DNA from: Eleusine coracana subsp. coracana
Lineage: Eukaryota; Streptophyta; Magnoliopsida; Poales; Poaceae
Length of the DNA stretch: 64,000 nucleotides
Direction: 5' to 3'
Assembly: GCA_032690845.1 (NCBI GenBank)
Contig: CM064417.1
Span: 37,206,432 to 37,270,431, forward strand
The first letter of the stretch is position 1. The number at the start of each line of letters is the position of its first letter. Positions 1-11,600 of this stretch are shown one piece after another. The notes beneath the pieces were generated by a model. That model was not told the origin of the DNA. It searched no databases and saw only the letters and a list, made by a program, of their open reading frames with translations. Both the position numbers and the translations under genes were made by a program.

Positions 1-849
1 GATACTAACAGAATGACAAAGTTTTGTTATATAGGCTATTATGTTTTCACATGCTAAATTCATCATTCTGTTCACTAGTAGCACACCACATGTCCACACT
101 CAACTCCCTGCCAACTTTTTGAGTTTTGTATAGCTTTAGAAAAGAAAAACTCAGTTTTCACAACCATCAATTGAGTTTTGTATGGCATCAGTTGTAACAA
201 TACTGAAATTTTAGAGCAATAGGAGCTTTATGGAATAACTTCACGGTCCTGTTATCAAATAAGAGTCAGCACATAGATGGTGTGGGGATAGTTTGAAGAA
301 GTGTAGATGTCAACATATCATGGGTGACGATATTATGATATCTAGGAAACATGCATGTTCTACTGTTCTTCCAACCCACAAACACAGCGACTAAATTAAA
401 AAAAAAGAAATCTAGACCAAGGGAAGATACGTCCGTTATGGCCTGACCTTGGCACTGTCTTCTGCCAGAGAAGGAGATATCAACTTAATGGTCAACCTAA
501 AAGGAAAACACTCACTGAGTTGATTGGAGGTAGTCAAAAGAAGACATTGTGAGTAACTAACCTACTATAGCTGAAGCCTGGAAGGACAATAACATGGCTA
601 CTTCCTCTACAGACTACAGAGCGCCATTGTCCATATACCAAATCCATATTAAATCAAATGTTTTCATTCACATAAAAAAAATTACTATTCGACTGCCTCA
701 CACCTGTTTTCTATCAAATGCATACAGAGTTAGCTCTATATGACTGTTCACAGATGTTAATGAGACAGTACTGCTAAACAAATATACTAGGTAAAATTCA
801 AATCACACAAAAAAAGCCCCCACAGAATGGTATATCTAGGAAGAAGAGA
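1..849. other. Unannotated AT-rich flank
   Basis: No open reading frame of convincing length, splice structure, terminal repeat or known element was recognised on either strand. The recognisable duplicate of the F-box gene flank begins only around position 850. Confidence 0.5.
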
Positions 850-1799
850 AGTTAATATAAAGTTAAGCTGATGTACTGCATCTTGTGCAGTCAAGCTAGC
901 ACACTGAATTTATTTCACCTGTTCGAAGCATTTTACAAATCAATTTGTGTAATCAGGTACCCTGAAATGTCGACTTGACCCTTCACAGTTATATGTATTT
1001 TATTATAGGCACTGCAAATTATGAAAAAGGATATTGTAAAATGGTTTGGATGCAGAGAAGAGAAGTTTTGAGTCACATGAAGAGAGCATTGCCGTCATAT
1101 GTGGCAGAAATTCGGGGTAATAAATGTGTATTTCACACACAGAATAGCTCAGTTGAATCTTTCCTACATGATGATAGAAGACCACTCAAATAGGTAACAC
1201 AGATATCACTGAATCAAAGCTTTTGAGCTAGCTAATTGCACCAAGCGCAAATGTGGAGTATCAATTTTAATATAGATAAATAATAGAAGACCACTAACAC
1301 CTAAAATACGTAATACAAATGACATGACAATAGAAGAAAACTAAAATTGCATCGATATAGATAGCAGTTGCAGATAGATTATTAATGTGAAAGTACTTAA
1401 CAGGCTAAAGTAGACAAAAACAACATGCAGCAAAGGTATTTGCCACATTTGGAATCCTAATTTCTCTCAGAAATAACCATATTCCAGAAACCTACGAATT
1501 AAACTCACCTCCAGAAATTAATGACATGTCTCACTACATGCTGAATTCAGACAGACTTCTCAAGTACTGTATTACATAATGAAATTAAGAAACACAAACC
1601 CAGCACACCGCCTCATGCCTTAGCAAGCAGCACATAGAAGGGGTTGTCCAATGCCAAATCTGTGGCATTTTGGAAGCTCTAGGAACTGATGACAACTTCA
1701 GGATGAAAATCACATTCTCCACCACCTACTGCTACATCGCTGAATCACATTCACCAAAGAAAGCTGAGTTCAAGTTCTCTGCCTTGTCTTCACTCCAAG

Positions 1800-1946
1800 T
1801 AGGAGTAATTTTGAGCAACTAGCGCAAAAGCCGTTGCGCTAACTCGCATCCGTTTTCTTGCTCCACCGAGGAATGAAATCTTTCGACGACTAGGGAGGCG
1901 TCACCCGAGGCCAATTCTCTTCCTATTACGGGGAAACCCGCAGAAG
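1800..1946. other. 147-bp insertion in F-box pseudogene
   Basis: The intact paralogue reads continuously across this point (CACTCCAAG then TCATGGCTT). Here about 147 bp intervene, with the tripeptide-sized direct repeat AAG at both edges. There is a short internal inverted repeat (AGCGCAA ... TTGCGCT near 1821-1840). No long terminal inverted repeat was seen, so the element class is unknown. Confidence 0.45.
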
Positions 1947-2031
1947 TTCATGGCTTGAAGCACCTTTTCTCTGGAAATAAAGTTTTGAAACCCGATCTCA
2001 TGGTTCTGTCTTCAGATGTGATTCAATTTCA

Positions 2032-2410
2032 GGCCTCCTTTGGAACACAGGATTCTCAAAACGTATGAATAGGAAAAACATAGGATTGAAATGCGTTGCC
2101 ATATGAAATCCTATAGGAATTCAAAATGCATGATTTGTGTAAAGAAGTTGTTTGGATATGACGTAGGAAAAACCCAGGAAACTTTGGTGGCAAGAGTTTA
2201 TTAGAAGAGAGAATAAGAGAGAGATAGACACATTGTGCATTGGAATTTTTAAAGGAATTCTAACATGCAGTTGGAGCTCATGTTTAGAATCCTCCAAAAG
2301 TGGAGGAAAGGAATGAACCCTATAAAATTTTTTCTATGAAATTTTGTGTTCCAAAGGACTTGATAGGAATAATTCCCATAGGAACCAAATCCTCCATTCC
2401 AAAGGAGGCC
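2032..2410. mobile_element. MITE with 14-bp perfect TIRs (Tourist/PIF-Harbinger-like)
   Basis: The element begins GGCCTCCTTTGGAA and ends with its exact complement TTCCAAAGGAGGCC. It is flanked by TCA on both sides (2029-2031 and 2411-2413), a 3-bp target duplication as expected for PIF/Harbinger-type MITEs. It carries no coding sequence and interrupts the F-box pseudogene exon. The uninterrupted paralogue at 48.4 kb serves as a near-empty site (it also differs by a few bases at the junction). The superfamily is inferred from TSD length and TIR style only. Confidence 0.8.
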
Positions 2411-2769
2411 TCAAGGCGCTCAAAAGACCCCCAGAGATTCCCAGAACTCCAGGTAATAAGCAGTTGTCAGCGGACTAAGATGAAAGGGCTGAAACAAAAC
2501 AGAAGAAATGCCCTCATCAGTCAATACTTCATAAAAGAATAAGCAGGTCAAGTGAGTTCGTCAAAACAGATCAAGCAGAGCAGACTTGAACAAATATTTT
2601 AAGCTGGACAAAATAAGTATGGCCATCGGTTCGGACAGTGCGCAGCATTCGGATACAGCTTGTCCTGCTGACCATGTCACAATAATTAATTTACAAGGTG
2701 CTGATAGATACAGCAAATCAATGTCAATGTCGCCACACATACGGCAAGCAACAAAAGAGACCTGCTACT

Positions 2770-5700
2770 CTAGGTGGAGCTCAAGCCCTCAGCTCCCGAA
2801 TGTAGTTGGGGCTCATCTGGTTGATCTTCGGCGAGAGCGCATGGGTTCAGCTTGCTGTCCAACGGGCTGAACGGCAAGTGATCCACCTCCAGCTTCTTGG
2901 CCACACGCAGGCATGCCAGGTAGCTGTTTGCCTGGTTATTCCAGTGTGGCAGCTTGCTTATCTGCACCGATGCTTCCTTCTCCCTTGATACCGGAGCACC
3001 AGAAGGATCCTGCATCAATCAGAGATCCCCAATGTTTATTTGCCGTTATTCTCTTGATCAATAAAACGAACAGATATTTTTTTAGTTCTTCACAGACAAG
3101 TGCTTCCACAGCATGTTTGAAGAATAATCGTTAACGAGTTTCTATGTTCCAAGGTAGGATGTGGTCACAGATGAAGGACATGGCGATGAGAAACAGGTAG
3201 CACAGAGCACTTGGATGAAAGCATGACATAGTTAGAGCTGAACGACATACCCCAAGGAGGACAAAGGTGAACTGTTGTTGATGTTTGCTTCCTACTTCTT
3301 TGAAATGAGCCTCTATGAGCTTCCTCAGATCTGAAAGGAGAGCATTGGGCAGTAGTTTCAGTCCTTTGATCAGATTTCCGGACTCCCATTTAATGTAGAC
3401 ATCCAACAAGCCCTCTTGTTCCTTCTGTACACCAAGCCTATTCTCCTTGTTCTGATCATTTTCTTCGAATTTAGTGCATGATTTCCGCTGCTCTGACAAT
3501 GGCTTGTCCACAGCTTGGCATACAATTGGTGAAAGTTGAGAAGATACTGGCCTGTCAGTCACCTTGACGTCACATATGGGATGTATAACTCCTGAAGACG
3601 ACAATTCCTTGTTCTCGTCACCAAATGCTTGTTTTGCTGTCACCTTTTTCTCATCCCCAAACACTTCCTTTGCCGGTGATCTGTTCTCATCACCAAATGC
3701 TTGCTTGGCTGGTGATTGAACAATTGTCTTCTTAGATAATTCACGATGGTTCCCACAGAGCCTGAATATGTTCTGAATTCGATGCTGCCTTGTGGTAGGA
3801 TCATCTGGCTCAGCAAGTGCATATTGTGTGATGTCCACCTTAAAGCTCTCCTCTACGACCTCCTTGCACACCTCCTCTTCAAGACCATTATCCTTCTCTC
3901 TATCATCTTCATCCCCCTCCTCAAATACAGTGCTGAGGATCACCTTTTCTGGATACCCAGATAATCCGATATCATTTTCTTGGTCCACAGCACCAGCAGA
4001 AGACTGTGTGATTGTGTAATTCCATACTTGACCCTGCTTACAAGTATCTTCCTTTATGACCTTCACATCTTGCATGGCTGGCTGATCCCCTATATCCAAA
4101 TCCATGGACATGACCAGTGACATTGATTGATCAAGTCCTGAAGGCATCTCTGATAGCCTTGCCAGCAATCTACTTCCAATTATTAGATCCTGCTGGACAG
4201 GTTGGTGAGTGTCCTTTTCATGCTCAACCTCCTGCAAACGCTGTTTTAGCACAGCAAGTTCTTGCTGCTGCCTAATCATGACTTCTTCCATCTTCATTAA
4301 CTCGTTCCTCAATGTCTGTGTCTTCTCCATGACTTTTGAGTTAATTTCTTCCTCCCTAGATGCTGCACCCTGCACATCTATGAGCTTGATCTTTGCCTTC
4401 AGCAGTGCTAGTTCTTCTTCCTTCAGCTGTAGCAAATTCTGTGCTTCATTTCGTTCTTTCTCTCGCTGTTTGTTCTCCTTCTGCAGCTTGTAGATGAACT
4501 GGTTCATCGCAACAATTCTAGAATTGAGTGTTGTAGATGACTCTTCCAAGCTCATTTTGTCCCTTGGTGTTGCAGCATGAGCAGCACGGATAATACATTT
4601 TGCCTTAGCACCATACTCCAATGTAGAAACTGTCTTGTGCAGTTCCTTTGGGTCGGGACTGGCACATAGAATCATCAGGATTTTCGATTTGTCATCCTCG
4701 AATGAATCCTGAATCCATTGAAGAAGCATAAGGTTTAAATCATCAAAATAAAGAGGTTGTATCAATAAATGTAATTTTCAAATTAATGCACCTGTAACAG
4801 CATTGTTAGTTTGCTGTCTCTAAATGGAACATGAGAATCACCATTGGCAATAGACTCAACCACTCGTTTTAAAGCAGTGTTCCCTTGGTTAATCTTTGCT
4901 GTCTGTGGGAAAATAGAAAATGGTTAAGTGAGTAAAAATGCTACAGATGCACAAAATCATAAAACTGCTAGCATGTGCACCTGCATTTTGGCTTCGAATC
5001 CAGTCTGGCCAGCTGCTTCAATGTTCTCAGAACCAGCCATGTCAACAAGCATAAGCCTTCCTCCCACCGAAGGAACATCCAAGATAATCTAGTGAAACAA
5101 AGAGCATCTCATAAACACCTTGATGTTAGAAAAAGGAATGTTCTGAGTGGCTGAATGCAACCAACCATGCAATGACTCCTCGAACTCCTCTCATTACAAA
5201 GTGTGCTCTTGACAGTTCGACGCTTTTCCACCTTGGCAACTTCTCTAGATATCTTACCAGCTTCATTTCCACATATGTATGTAGCATTTTTGGCTTTCTT
5301 TCCCATTATTTCTAGCCTGACCTGTACATAGACAGAGAATTGTGGAACTTCAACAAAATGGAAATGGCAAACAGGAAATGGGTTCACATATTTGTTGTTG
5401 TCAGTTCTGCTACCGCAGTACTACATGTTATGACTTGTCAGAAATGCAGTGTGAACCGCTGGCCCTTACCAACCACCAGTCACTAGAAAACATAATAATT
5501 CTACACACTGGAAATCACCCTGTTACACCTAAAATCACAATATTAATGCCAAGTAACCATTATTTCTAAGTGGATTTCTAGTATCTATTACATTTTTAAT
5601 GCCCAATAGTTGTTCCAGCTTCAAATGAGTGATAAACTTAACTTCTAATATTCTAAGAATCAACGCAACATTTTAACGAACTCACACTGTAATTAACGAT

Positions 5701-6793
5701 CTAAAATACTATTCACAAAATCACAAACGAACTCTCACGGTTGCAACTGAATAAAAAAAAAAAGAATACATCATGGTATGCCAAGAAAAGTGTCATCAAA
5801 GAAGCACCATTATCTTAAACTGTTCATGTTCAGCTTTATCCAGAGGGTATGATGAATCAGTGTGCCTTATCAGTTGATCCAGGAAAACATTACAGTTACA
5901 GTACCTACAAACGAAACAACTTGCTTCAGGTATATTTGCAACAACCGTACTCGTCCCAGCATAGAGTCAGCGATTCCGTTATCTCACACTTAAGATCACG
6001 TATTTCCTTGTTCTGATGTAAAGATCCAATAAACTACCAACAATTTCTCAGACAATTAAATGTAACATAAGATGATTAAAGCTCAGTCAAAGCAGGTGAA
6101 AAATATGCAACTAGATGACCACAAGAGGAAAATCACCTTGGGAGCGTTTCCTTTAGCATTGGCTCGGCTCCCCACGAGCAAATCATAGATCTCTTCGTTG
6201 TATATCTCAAGCACGGCGACCTGCACGAAGAGGCCGACGCCGAATCCGGCGTCATCCTCGCCGGCGCCGGCGCCCTCGCCCCTTTTTCCTCGCCCTCCTC
6301 CCTCGAGAATGTCCATGAGAGCGCGGTACACAATCCCGGGCTGCTTGGGACATCCGAACATGGTGTGGCTCTTCCCGGACCCCGTGGGCCCGTAGACCAT
6401 GACGGTGCACTTGGCACCCACCCGCACGCCCTCGATCCGCGATCGCACGAAGCGGCGGTAGAACCCCTCAAGGTCCTCCTCATCGGAAACGGAACAACCG
6501 TCGAGGGTGAAATCACGGCACCCCACCGCGTCGCTGCTCACGCGTACAGCAGTTCCCCCGCCCGCGATCTCCAGTGCCGACGCGCCGCCCGCGCCCGGGG
6601 TGAGGTTCCGGATGCGGCCAATCACTTCGACAGGATGCTCCGTGGAGGCACCGCCCGGGAAGCCGCTGCCGTGGTGGGTACTCTTCGGGGTGGTGGCCGG
6701 GAAGTGGAGCCGGTGCTTAGCGGCGGGCGTCCTTAGGGGCGTCCCCAGGGCCGCCTGCGGCGCCGTCCGCGTAGAGGGCGTGGGCGGCGCCAT
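2770..6793 (-). CDS. KIN10A: Kinesin-10 family motor, KIN10A/PAKRP2-like (6 exons, 909 aa)
   Basis: The product is a plus-end microtubule motor related to Arabidopsis PAKRP2/KIN10A, which is known to act at the phragmoplast in vesicle delivery during cytokinesis. The coding exons are complement(6137-6793, 5166-5321, 4981-5088, 4792-4902, 3251-4708, 2770-3009). All introns are GT-AG and phase 0, and the joined frame is open to a TAG. The N-terminal motor domain has a P-loop GPTGSGKSH at residues 135-143, switch I NERSSRSH at 262-269 and switch II DMAGSE at 287-292. A coiled coil follows at about 405-510, then an acidic low-complexity stretch, three 12-residue repeats at 676-711, and a conserved C-terminal domain from about 777. 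The length compares well with roughly 870 aa for the Arabidopsis protein. The start is the first ATG of the GC-rich first exon and has a strong context (CACCCATGGCG). No defects were found. The assignment rests on motif order and recognised family sequence; subcellular role is by homology. Confidence 0.93.
3608..3715 (-). repeat. 3 x 36-bp in-frame minisatellite in KIN10A
   Basis: Three consecutive 36-bp units encode SPAKQAFGDENR, SPAKEVFGDEKK and VTAKQAFGDENK (residues 676-711). The unit keeps the A-K-x-x-F-G-D-E core. Being a multiple of three, copy-number change would leave the kinesin frame intact. Confidence 0.85.
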
Positions 6794-7010
6794 GGGTGGT
6801 GGCGACTTGCCCGATTAGGGATCGTGAAGGCGTGGTCTGTGGTTGAATCGGTGGATCCGGAGACCAAAGGAGCTGAAATCCGTGGAGAAGATGGGGAGGG
6901 GAAGAGAGAAGTGTGAGCGGGGGCAGGAGGGGGAACGGGATTTGAAAAGGAAAATAGCTGTTGGAGCTGTAACGGTTGGGGTCAGCATGGTGTCCGTACA
7001 TCGCCATGGA
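6794..7010 (-). promoter_or_regulatory. KIN10A 5' UTR/proximal promoter with MSA-like core
   Basis: The minus-strand sequence just upstream of the start is C/T-rich, typical of a plant 5' UTR. On the plus strand AACGGTT at 6971-6977 lies about 180 bp upstream of the ATG in the context TGTAACGGTTG. This matches 9 of 11 positions of the mitosis-specific activator (MSA) consensus YCYAACGGYYA, known to drive G2/M expression of cyclin B and cytokinetic kinesins through three-repeat MYB factors. A second bare AACGG core is at 6934-6938. Function is inferred. Confidence 0.4.
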
Positions 7011-7217
7011 ATAACTACAGTTTATCTTATTAATATTTCCAAAAATCTGCTCTCAAAAAAATATTTTCAAAAATCAGAATCATACGTGTATTCAAATATT
7101 TTCTGTTAATGGAATTTTGGGTTGCCGCTAATATCGTTTAGTAAATGCGCTCACAATAATCATTATTAACTTGTAGTACATCACAACAACATTAGTACTC
7201 AATTATGTTATATTAAA

Positions 7218-7250
7218 CTAGTTGATACCCTGCGTGTTGCAGCAGGACCT
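7218..7250 (-). mobile_element. Helitron-like 3' terminus
   Basis: Read on the minus strand, the segment has a short hairpin (CCTGC-TGCAACAC-GCAGG) followed after a few bases by CTAG and then T. This is the standard 3' end of plant Helitrons inserted into an AT dinucleotide. The partner 5' end (TC..., preceded by A) is not certain. A TCTATATAAAAG sequence with a preceding A occurs on the minus strand at 16,046 and could be the other end of a heavily interrupted element. Confidence 0.45.
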
Positions 7251-7918
7251 CTTAAGTGTTTTCTTTTTAAAATGGAAATAAAAAATAGCAAATGTGATAA
7301 TTGCCAATTAGAGAATTTTGAGTTAGCAATTGTATCATGTTAATCTGGAATATAATAATTGGATGGCTTAAACACTAAAAATGTAATATAAATTTTGTTT
7401 TATAGAATAGATTGATTCTTGTATGTTGGAGAAGAGGTGTATCTAAAGAGAACTATCATTAATAAGAAAGTACATGAAAAATTGAATGATTATGAGATCA
7501 CATGTCTATGTAATATATAGAAAAAGAGAAAAAAAGTGGGCCACCTAGGAAGGGTTTTCTTTCTTTTTTTTTTGTTAGGGAAACAATATGGCATTATAAA
7601 GTTTTAGAGCTCCTGAAAAAACAATAAGAAAAAAATAAAAAGAATTAACATGTGCGTTCCTGCTTGCTTGAAACACTACAAATTTTCGCTTGCATGGGGT
7701 GCAGTGGAGTCACATGCGAGAAACATGGGAAACTTTTTGCATTGACATACATTAAAACAACCTTATTATCTCAAGATATTTCCTGAGAAAGCAACTCATT
7801 GGAATAGGAATCCTGCTAAACATGAAAATTATACAAAGTACTTTAAACAAATAAGAGAGAGAGAGGCAGGGAGAGAGAGAGAGAGAGTCCTACAAACAAT
7901 TGGACGGGATATGTTGAT
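7251..7918. other. AT-rich intergenic DNA with GA microsatellite
   Basis: No gene was recognised. It contains an interrupted (GA)n run at about 7855-7887, immediately left of the Cassandra element. Confidence 0.5.
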
Positions 7919-8200
7919 TGTAACGTCCCGCCCCTCCGAGGCCGGGTCCGCTTACATCTGATAGTTCTCTAGTATCTTAAGAGCCTCACAGACCAAACAC
8001 ATGTTTTTTCTACGCACTTTGTCCTCACTCGTGCATATTTGGGATAAACTTTCGAGTCGGTCACCCATCTCTAAATTGCTCCGGACCAAGCACGCTTAGC
8101 CTTAGAGTTCTTTGGGGATGAGCTTCCGGAAAAGAAGTTGCAACTTGATGGTATGAGTATTCTATCAATCCTATTAAGCTTTTTGATCCAGGATATCACA
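7919..8200 (-). repeat. Cassandra 3' LTR
   Basis: This LTR of 282 bp is the downstream one in element orientation and pairs with 8404-8679. Its 5S-derived segment is better preserved than in the other LTR. Confidence 0.75.
8059..8111 (-). promoter_or_regulatory. 5S rRNA-derived Pol III promoter block in Cassandra LTR
   Basis: On the minus strand this reads AGAACTCTAAGGCTAAGCGT, then GCTTGG, a short spacer and GATGGGTGACC. It matches the plant 5S rRNA internal control region: the A-box part TTAAGCGTGCTTGG is at 8086-8101 and the C-box GGATGGGTGACC at 8059-8069. The rest of 5S rRNA is not present, so this is not a functional 5S gene. Confidence 0.75.
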
Positions 8201-8403
8201 CTCTCACCCCTTTAGAAGATCGACGTCCTCATCGATCAACCCCAAGCCAGGAACTTCCCCTCTTGGCCACGTCCGTGTGCCTAGTGCTAGTGCATATACT
8301 ATATTGTGTGACCACTCCGGGTCCACACCAGCCATGCATATCATGCCTGCGTAACTGCGATCCCACGCGCCCGTGAAACCGTAGGGTCGACTCTGATAGC
8401 AAC

Positions 8404-8679
8404 TGTAACATCCCGTCCCTCCGAGGTTGGACCCGCTTACACCTGATAGCTCTCTAGGACCTCAAGAACCTCACAGACCAACACATATCTTTTTTGACAC
8501 TTTGTCCTCACTCGTGCGCATCCAGAACGAACTTTTCGGTCGATCATCATCCCTAAATTGCTCCAGGCCAAGCACGCTTAACCTTGAAGTTCTTTAGGGA
8601 TGAACTTACAGAAAAGAAGTTACAACTTGGTGATATGAGTATCTATCAATCCTATTAAGCCTTGGGCCAAAATGTCACA
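8404..8679 (-). repeat. Cassandra 5' LTR
   Basis: This LTR of 276 bp is the upstream one in element orientation. The A-box-like GGTTAAGCGTGCTTGG is intact (8568-8583), but the C-box is decayed (GGATGATGATCG instead of GGATGGGTGACC), so Pol III initiation is doubtful here. Confidence 0.75.
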
Positions 8680-8680
8680 T

Positions 8681-11600
8681 TGTCTGGTGTCAATATTCTC
8701 AGGATAACACCCTACGCATTTCCTTTGACCAAATATGAACCCACTCAAAAGTTCGAACTCATTTAAACCACTTTTGAATAAAATTTAATTAAATTTAAGC
8801 ATTATTTAAACTACAAGTTCAAATTTCTCAACATAACTTAGGTCTAACAAAATATATGTTATAGCGGGTGTAACAATAGAAATTTAAGATTTTTTTCTTA
8901 AAATTTGATACCTTGATTTAGTGTACCAAATAAATGTCCAAATGGTTAAAAACTACCACTCTTTAAAAATTTCTTATTCAAATTCGAATGTAATGTGCTC
9001 AGTACTAGTATTTTTATAAATTAGAGCATATCACGGTGAACATGCTCATATTTTTAAATTTGTCTGGGGTTTAATATTTTTAAAGACATAAAATTAGCAA
9101 AACAGTGCAGTTTTAAAAACCAACGAAAAAGAAAGACTTCGCCGGACCCACATGTCAGTCTTCTCTCTCTTCCTGCTCCCGCGCGAGCCCGGGCGCCTGG
9201 CGCCTCGCCATCACGTGGCCGTTGCCCACCGATGAGCGCTCCCCTGGTCCGAAACCGGGCTCCAAAAACCAGAGTCCCGACCATCGTTTTGGTCCCCTCC
9301 CCACTTGCTCTCTCTCGCTCTCACACGTTCTCTCTCTCGGCTGAGCCCGAGCTCTCCCCGCCGCCGCTTAGACCTCATCGCCCGGGCGCTCCGCCGCATC
9401 CTAGCCGAATCCTCGCCACCAAAACGTGCACAAGGGAGTTCTCTAACTCCTCCAAGAAAAGACTCCTCGAATCACTGCTTGTGCGTCGCGGATTTGATGT
9501 TTTTCTGACGGGACCTCCACCAGCGTGCATGAAGGCGTCGACTTGAAATTTGGTCTTTTCGGTGAGCCTCATCGTCTGATTCCTGCTCTATCGCGTGCAC
9601 ATTTATCCGTTCTTCGCGCTGATATTTTATTTGTGATTTTTCGTGATCATTTGACCAAGTTTCGGCGTGTTAGGCCACCTCCGGTGAGCTCCTGGCCGCC
9701 ATGGCCGAGCTGCTGCTCGTGCCTGCGCTGATCTGGCCGGGTCTGCTGAGGCTGTGACCCTGCAAGCACTTGTGTGGCCGATTCTGATTGCTCCAGCCAT
9801 TAGTACTTTCTCTATTTTTATTTAAATCACCGGTAAATCAATTAAATATTATAAAATGCATAACTAATTGATTATTAGAAATTTTCAAGCAAACTAAAAT
9901 CCTTTGTGTTTCTTTAGGCATATACTATTTAAGAAAAATACTAAATTTCTCTGCATGTGAGTATTTTTACCAGCACTAAATTGATTAGCTAAAAAACTAA
10001 TAAAATTATAAAGAATTCTAAGAGACCAGTAAATTCATAAAACTTGGTGAATAATTATGTGTTGACATATTGCACTTTCCTGTAAAAGTACAAGTTCTGG
10101 TTTTTTGTATTTTAGTCATAATTAATTATTTAACCTTTGCCATTGTTCTAATTATTTAAAATTAATGGCTCATTGCATGTAAGTGAAATTTGGCATATAA
10201 TTCACTCCTGGCATTCTTCATTCACAGTAAATCACTCATGCACTATTGACAAACAGAACCATGTTGAAATAATTAATTTTACTTGTTCATTGTTTAATTA
10301 TTAAAAATCAATCAAGCAATGTGTATAATTGAAACTTGAGATAAGAACCACTCATGGTATGTTCTATTCACAGCAGATAATATATGAGTAAATAACTACT
10401 AAATCATGCTAAATCATTTAATTGTCTTGCAAAATTAATATTTCCTAATTACTCGGTAGTGTAATTTCGGGTTTATCTCATTTATGCTTACTCTTGCATG
10501 ATAACATGCTCAACACACTCTTGATATAACTCTTGCACGATAACATGCTCAACACACTCTTGATATAACTCGATCATAAGTACACATACAACCCTTCACT
10601 TCTACATATCACATTTCTATATTAACGTATTTGTTGAGGAAGTGTCATGAATCTTCTTTCATAATCATCATCATTTGCATCATGTAGATCACGAAGTGAA
10701 CCACGTGGAGGCAGGACAGGCGCAGGAGCCAGAAGGACCAGGTGGTGCTTCAGCTAACCAGGAGCAGGATCAAGGCAAGTCCCGGTGCATTCCACTAGTT
10801 TTAAATTTTTATTTTATCACTAGTTAGGGATGTAGCCTTGTCTGTGCATTAAGTTTATAGGAGTTGCTTGAAAACTAGTATTGCAGTAAGTCACCTTTAA
10901 CCAATAATAGCCTTAGTACGGTAGTCGCCCTGTTTAATTTAGGACGATCATTCGTCGAGTGGTATGAAGACCACTCTTAGATCAGAAAATATTATCACTT
11001 GAGAATGATGTCAGATAAAAGAAATACGGAATGGGATAACAAGTGAAGACCGGATGGGCAATTAGGTGGAAAGGGAAGGACAACTTGTCTTCAAGGAGGT
11101 AGCCTCGTCCGAGTCACCTAAGGCTACGGGTCGTGTCCGGCCCATGGGATCAAGTTTGAACGTACTGTTTGCATGCTGTAGTTATGGACCCATTAAACTG
11201 ACGTAGCTACGACTATTGCCTGGTCGGAAGATTGCCTTCTCCTTTGTTGGCGGAAGTAGGAAAGAGAGGAGGGAGGAATCCACCCACGGATGGCGATACG
11301 GGACACATCGCGTTAGGGGACCCTTCTCGGGGGAGTCTGGATCCGGAAGACCTTGTGATACCGTTTGCGAAAGGTTGCTCCATGCGGCTTCCATAAAGCA
11401 GGTTTCTTCTGCAGGATGTAAATCGATTCGAGTTGCTGCCCCTCACAGTAACGAGTACCACTTGATCGCTGCTCCGGAACATAGTTGGAAGCTTAATAAG
11501 ATGAATGGGTTTAATATTGCTATTTGTAATTATTAACATTTGTATTGCAACCATGATTATTCTAGCTATAGTGCAAACTAAATTTATTATTTTGCATGAT

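Larger units (their letters stand above)
850..2515 (-). pseudogene. Truncated F-box/FBD gene duplicate (last exon and 3' flank)
   Basis: This stretch is a diverged copy of 47.4-48.5 kb, the last exon and downstream flank of the F-box gene. Matching blocks include the poly-purine segment near 1050-1080 (with 47,560-47,590), the 'CTGTGGCATTTTGGAAGCTC' region near 1660, and the 'AGTTTTGAAACCCGATCTCA' region near 1981. On the minus strand the homologous last exon starts after a conserved acceptor (CAG, first base 2488) and ends at a TGA at 1613-1615, so the duplicated exon spans about 1613-2488. It is not functional: the frame meets an early stop after 'LEFWESLGVF', a segment of about 26 bp present in the intact gene is missing near 2008, a 147-bp segment is inserted at 1800-1946 and a MITE at 2032-2410. 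The F-box and LRR exons are absent. It lies 255 bp downstream of the kinesin stop codon on the same strand, so it may be read as kinesin 3' UTR or read-through. Confidence 0.8.
7919..8679 (-). mobile_element. Cassandra-type TRIM retrotransposon (complete, 761 bp)
   Basis: Two direct repeats of about 280 bp, 7919-8200 and 8404-8679, begin TGTAAC and end in (A/G)TCACA on the plus strand. They flank only 203 bp of internal sequence. On the minus strand the sequence next to the 8404 repeat (GTTGCTATCAGAG) resembles a primer-binding site for initiator-Met tRNA, and a purine-rich tract (AAAGGGGTGAGAG) precedes the 7919-8200 repeat. Each LTR contains a 5S-rRNA-like block, the hallmark of Cassandra. 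The element encodes no protein and depends on other elements for movement. The flanking pentamers TTGAT and TTGTC agree at only three positions, so the TSD is degraded or the right edge is shared with the neighbouring solo LTR. Confidence 0.8.

Noticed and set aside
8059..8113. A genuine 5S rRNA gene
   Set aside because: Only the internal promoter part matches. It recurs in both Cassandra LTRs and the 5S ends are absent.
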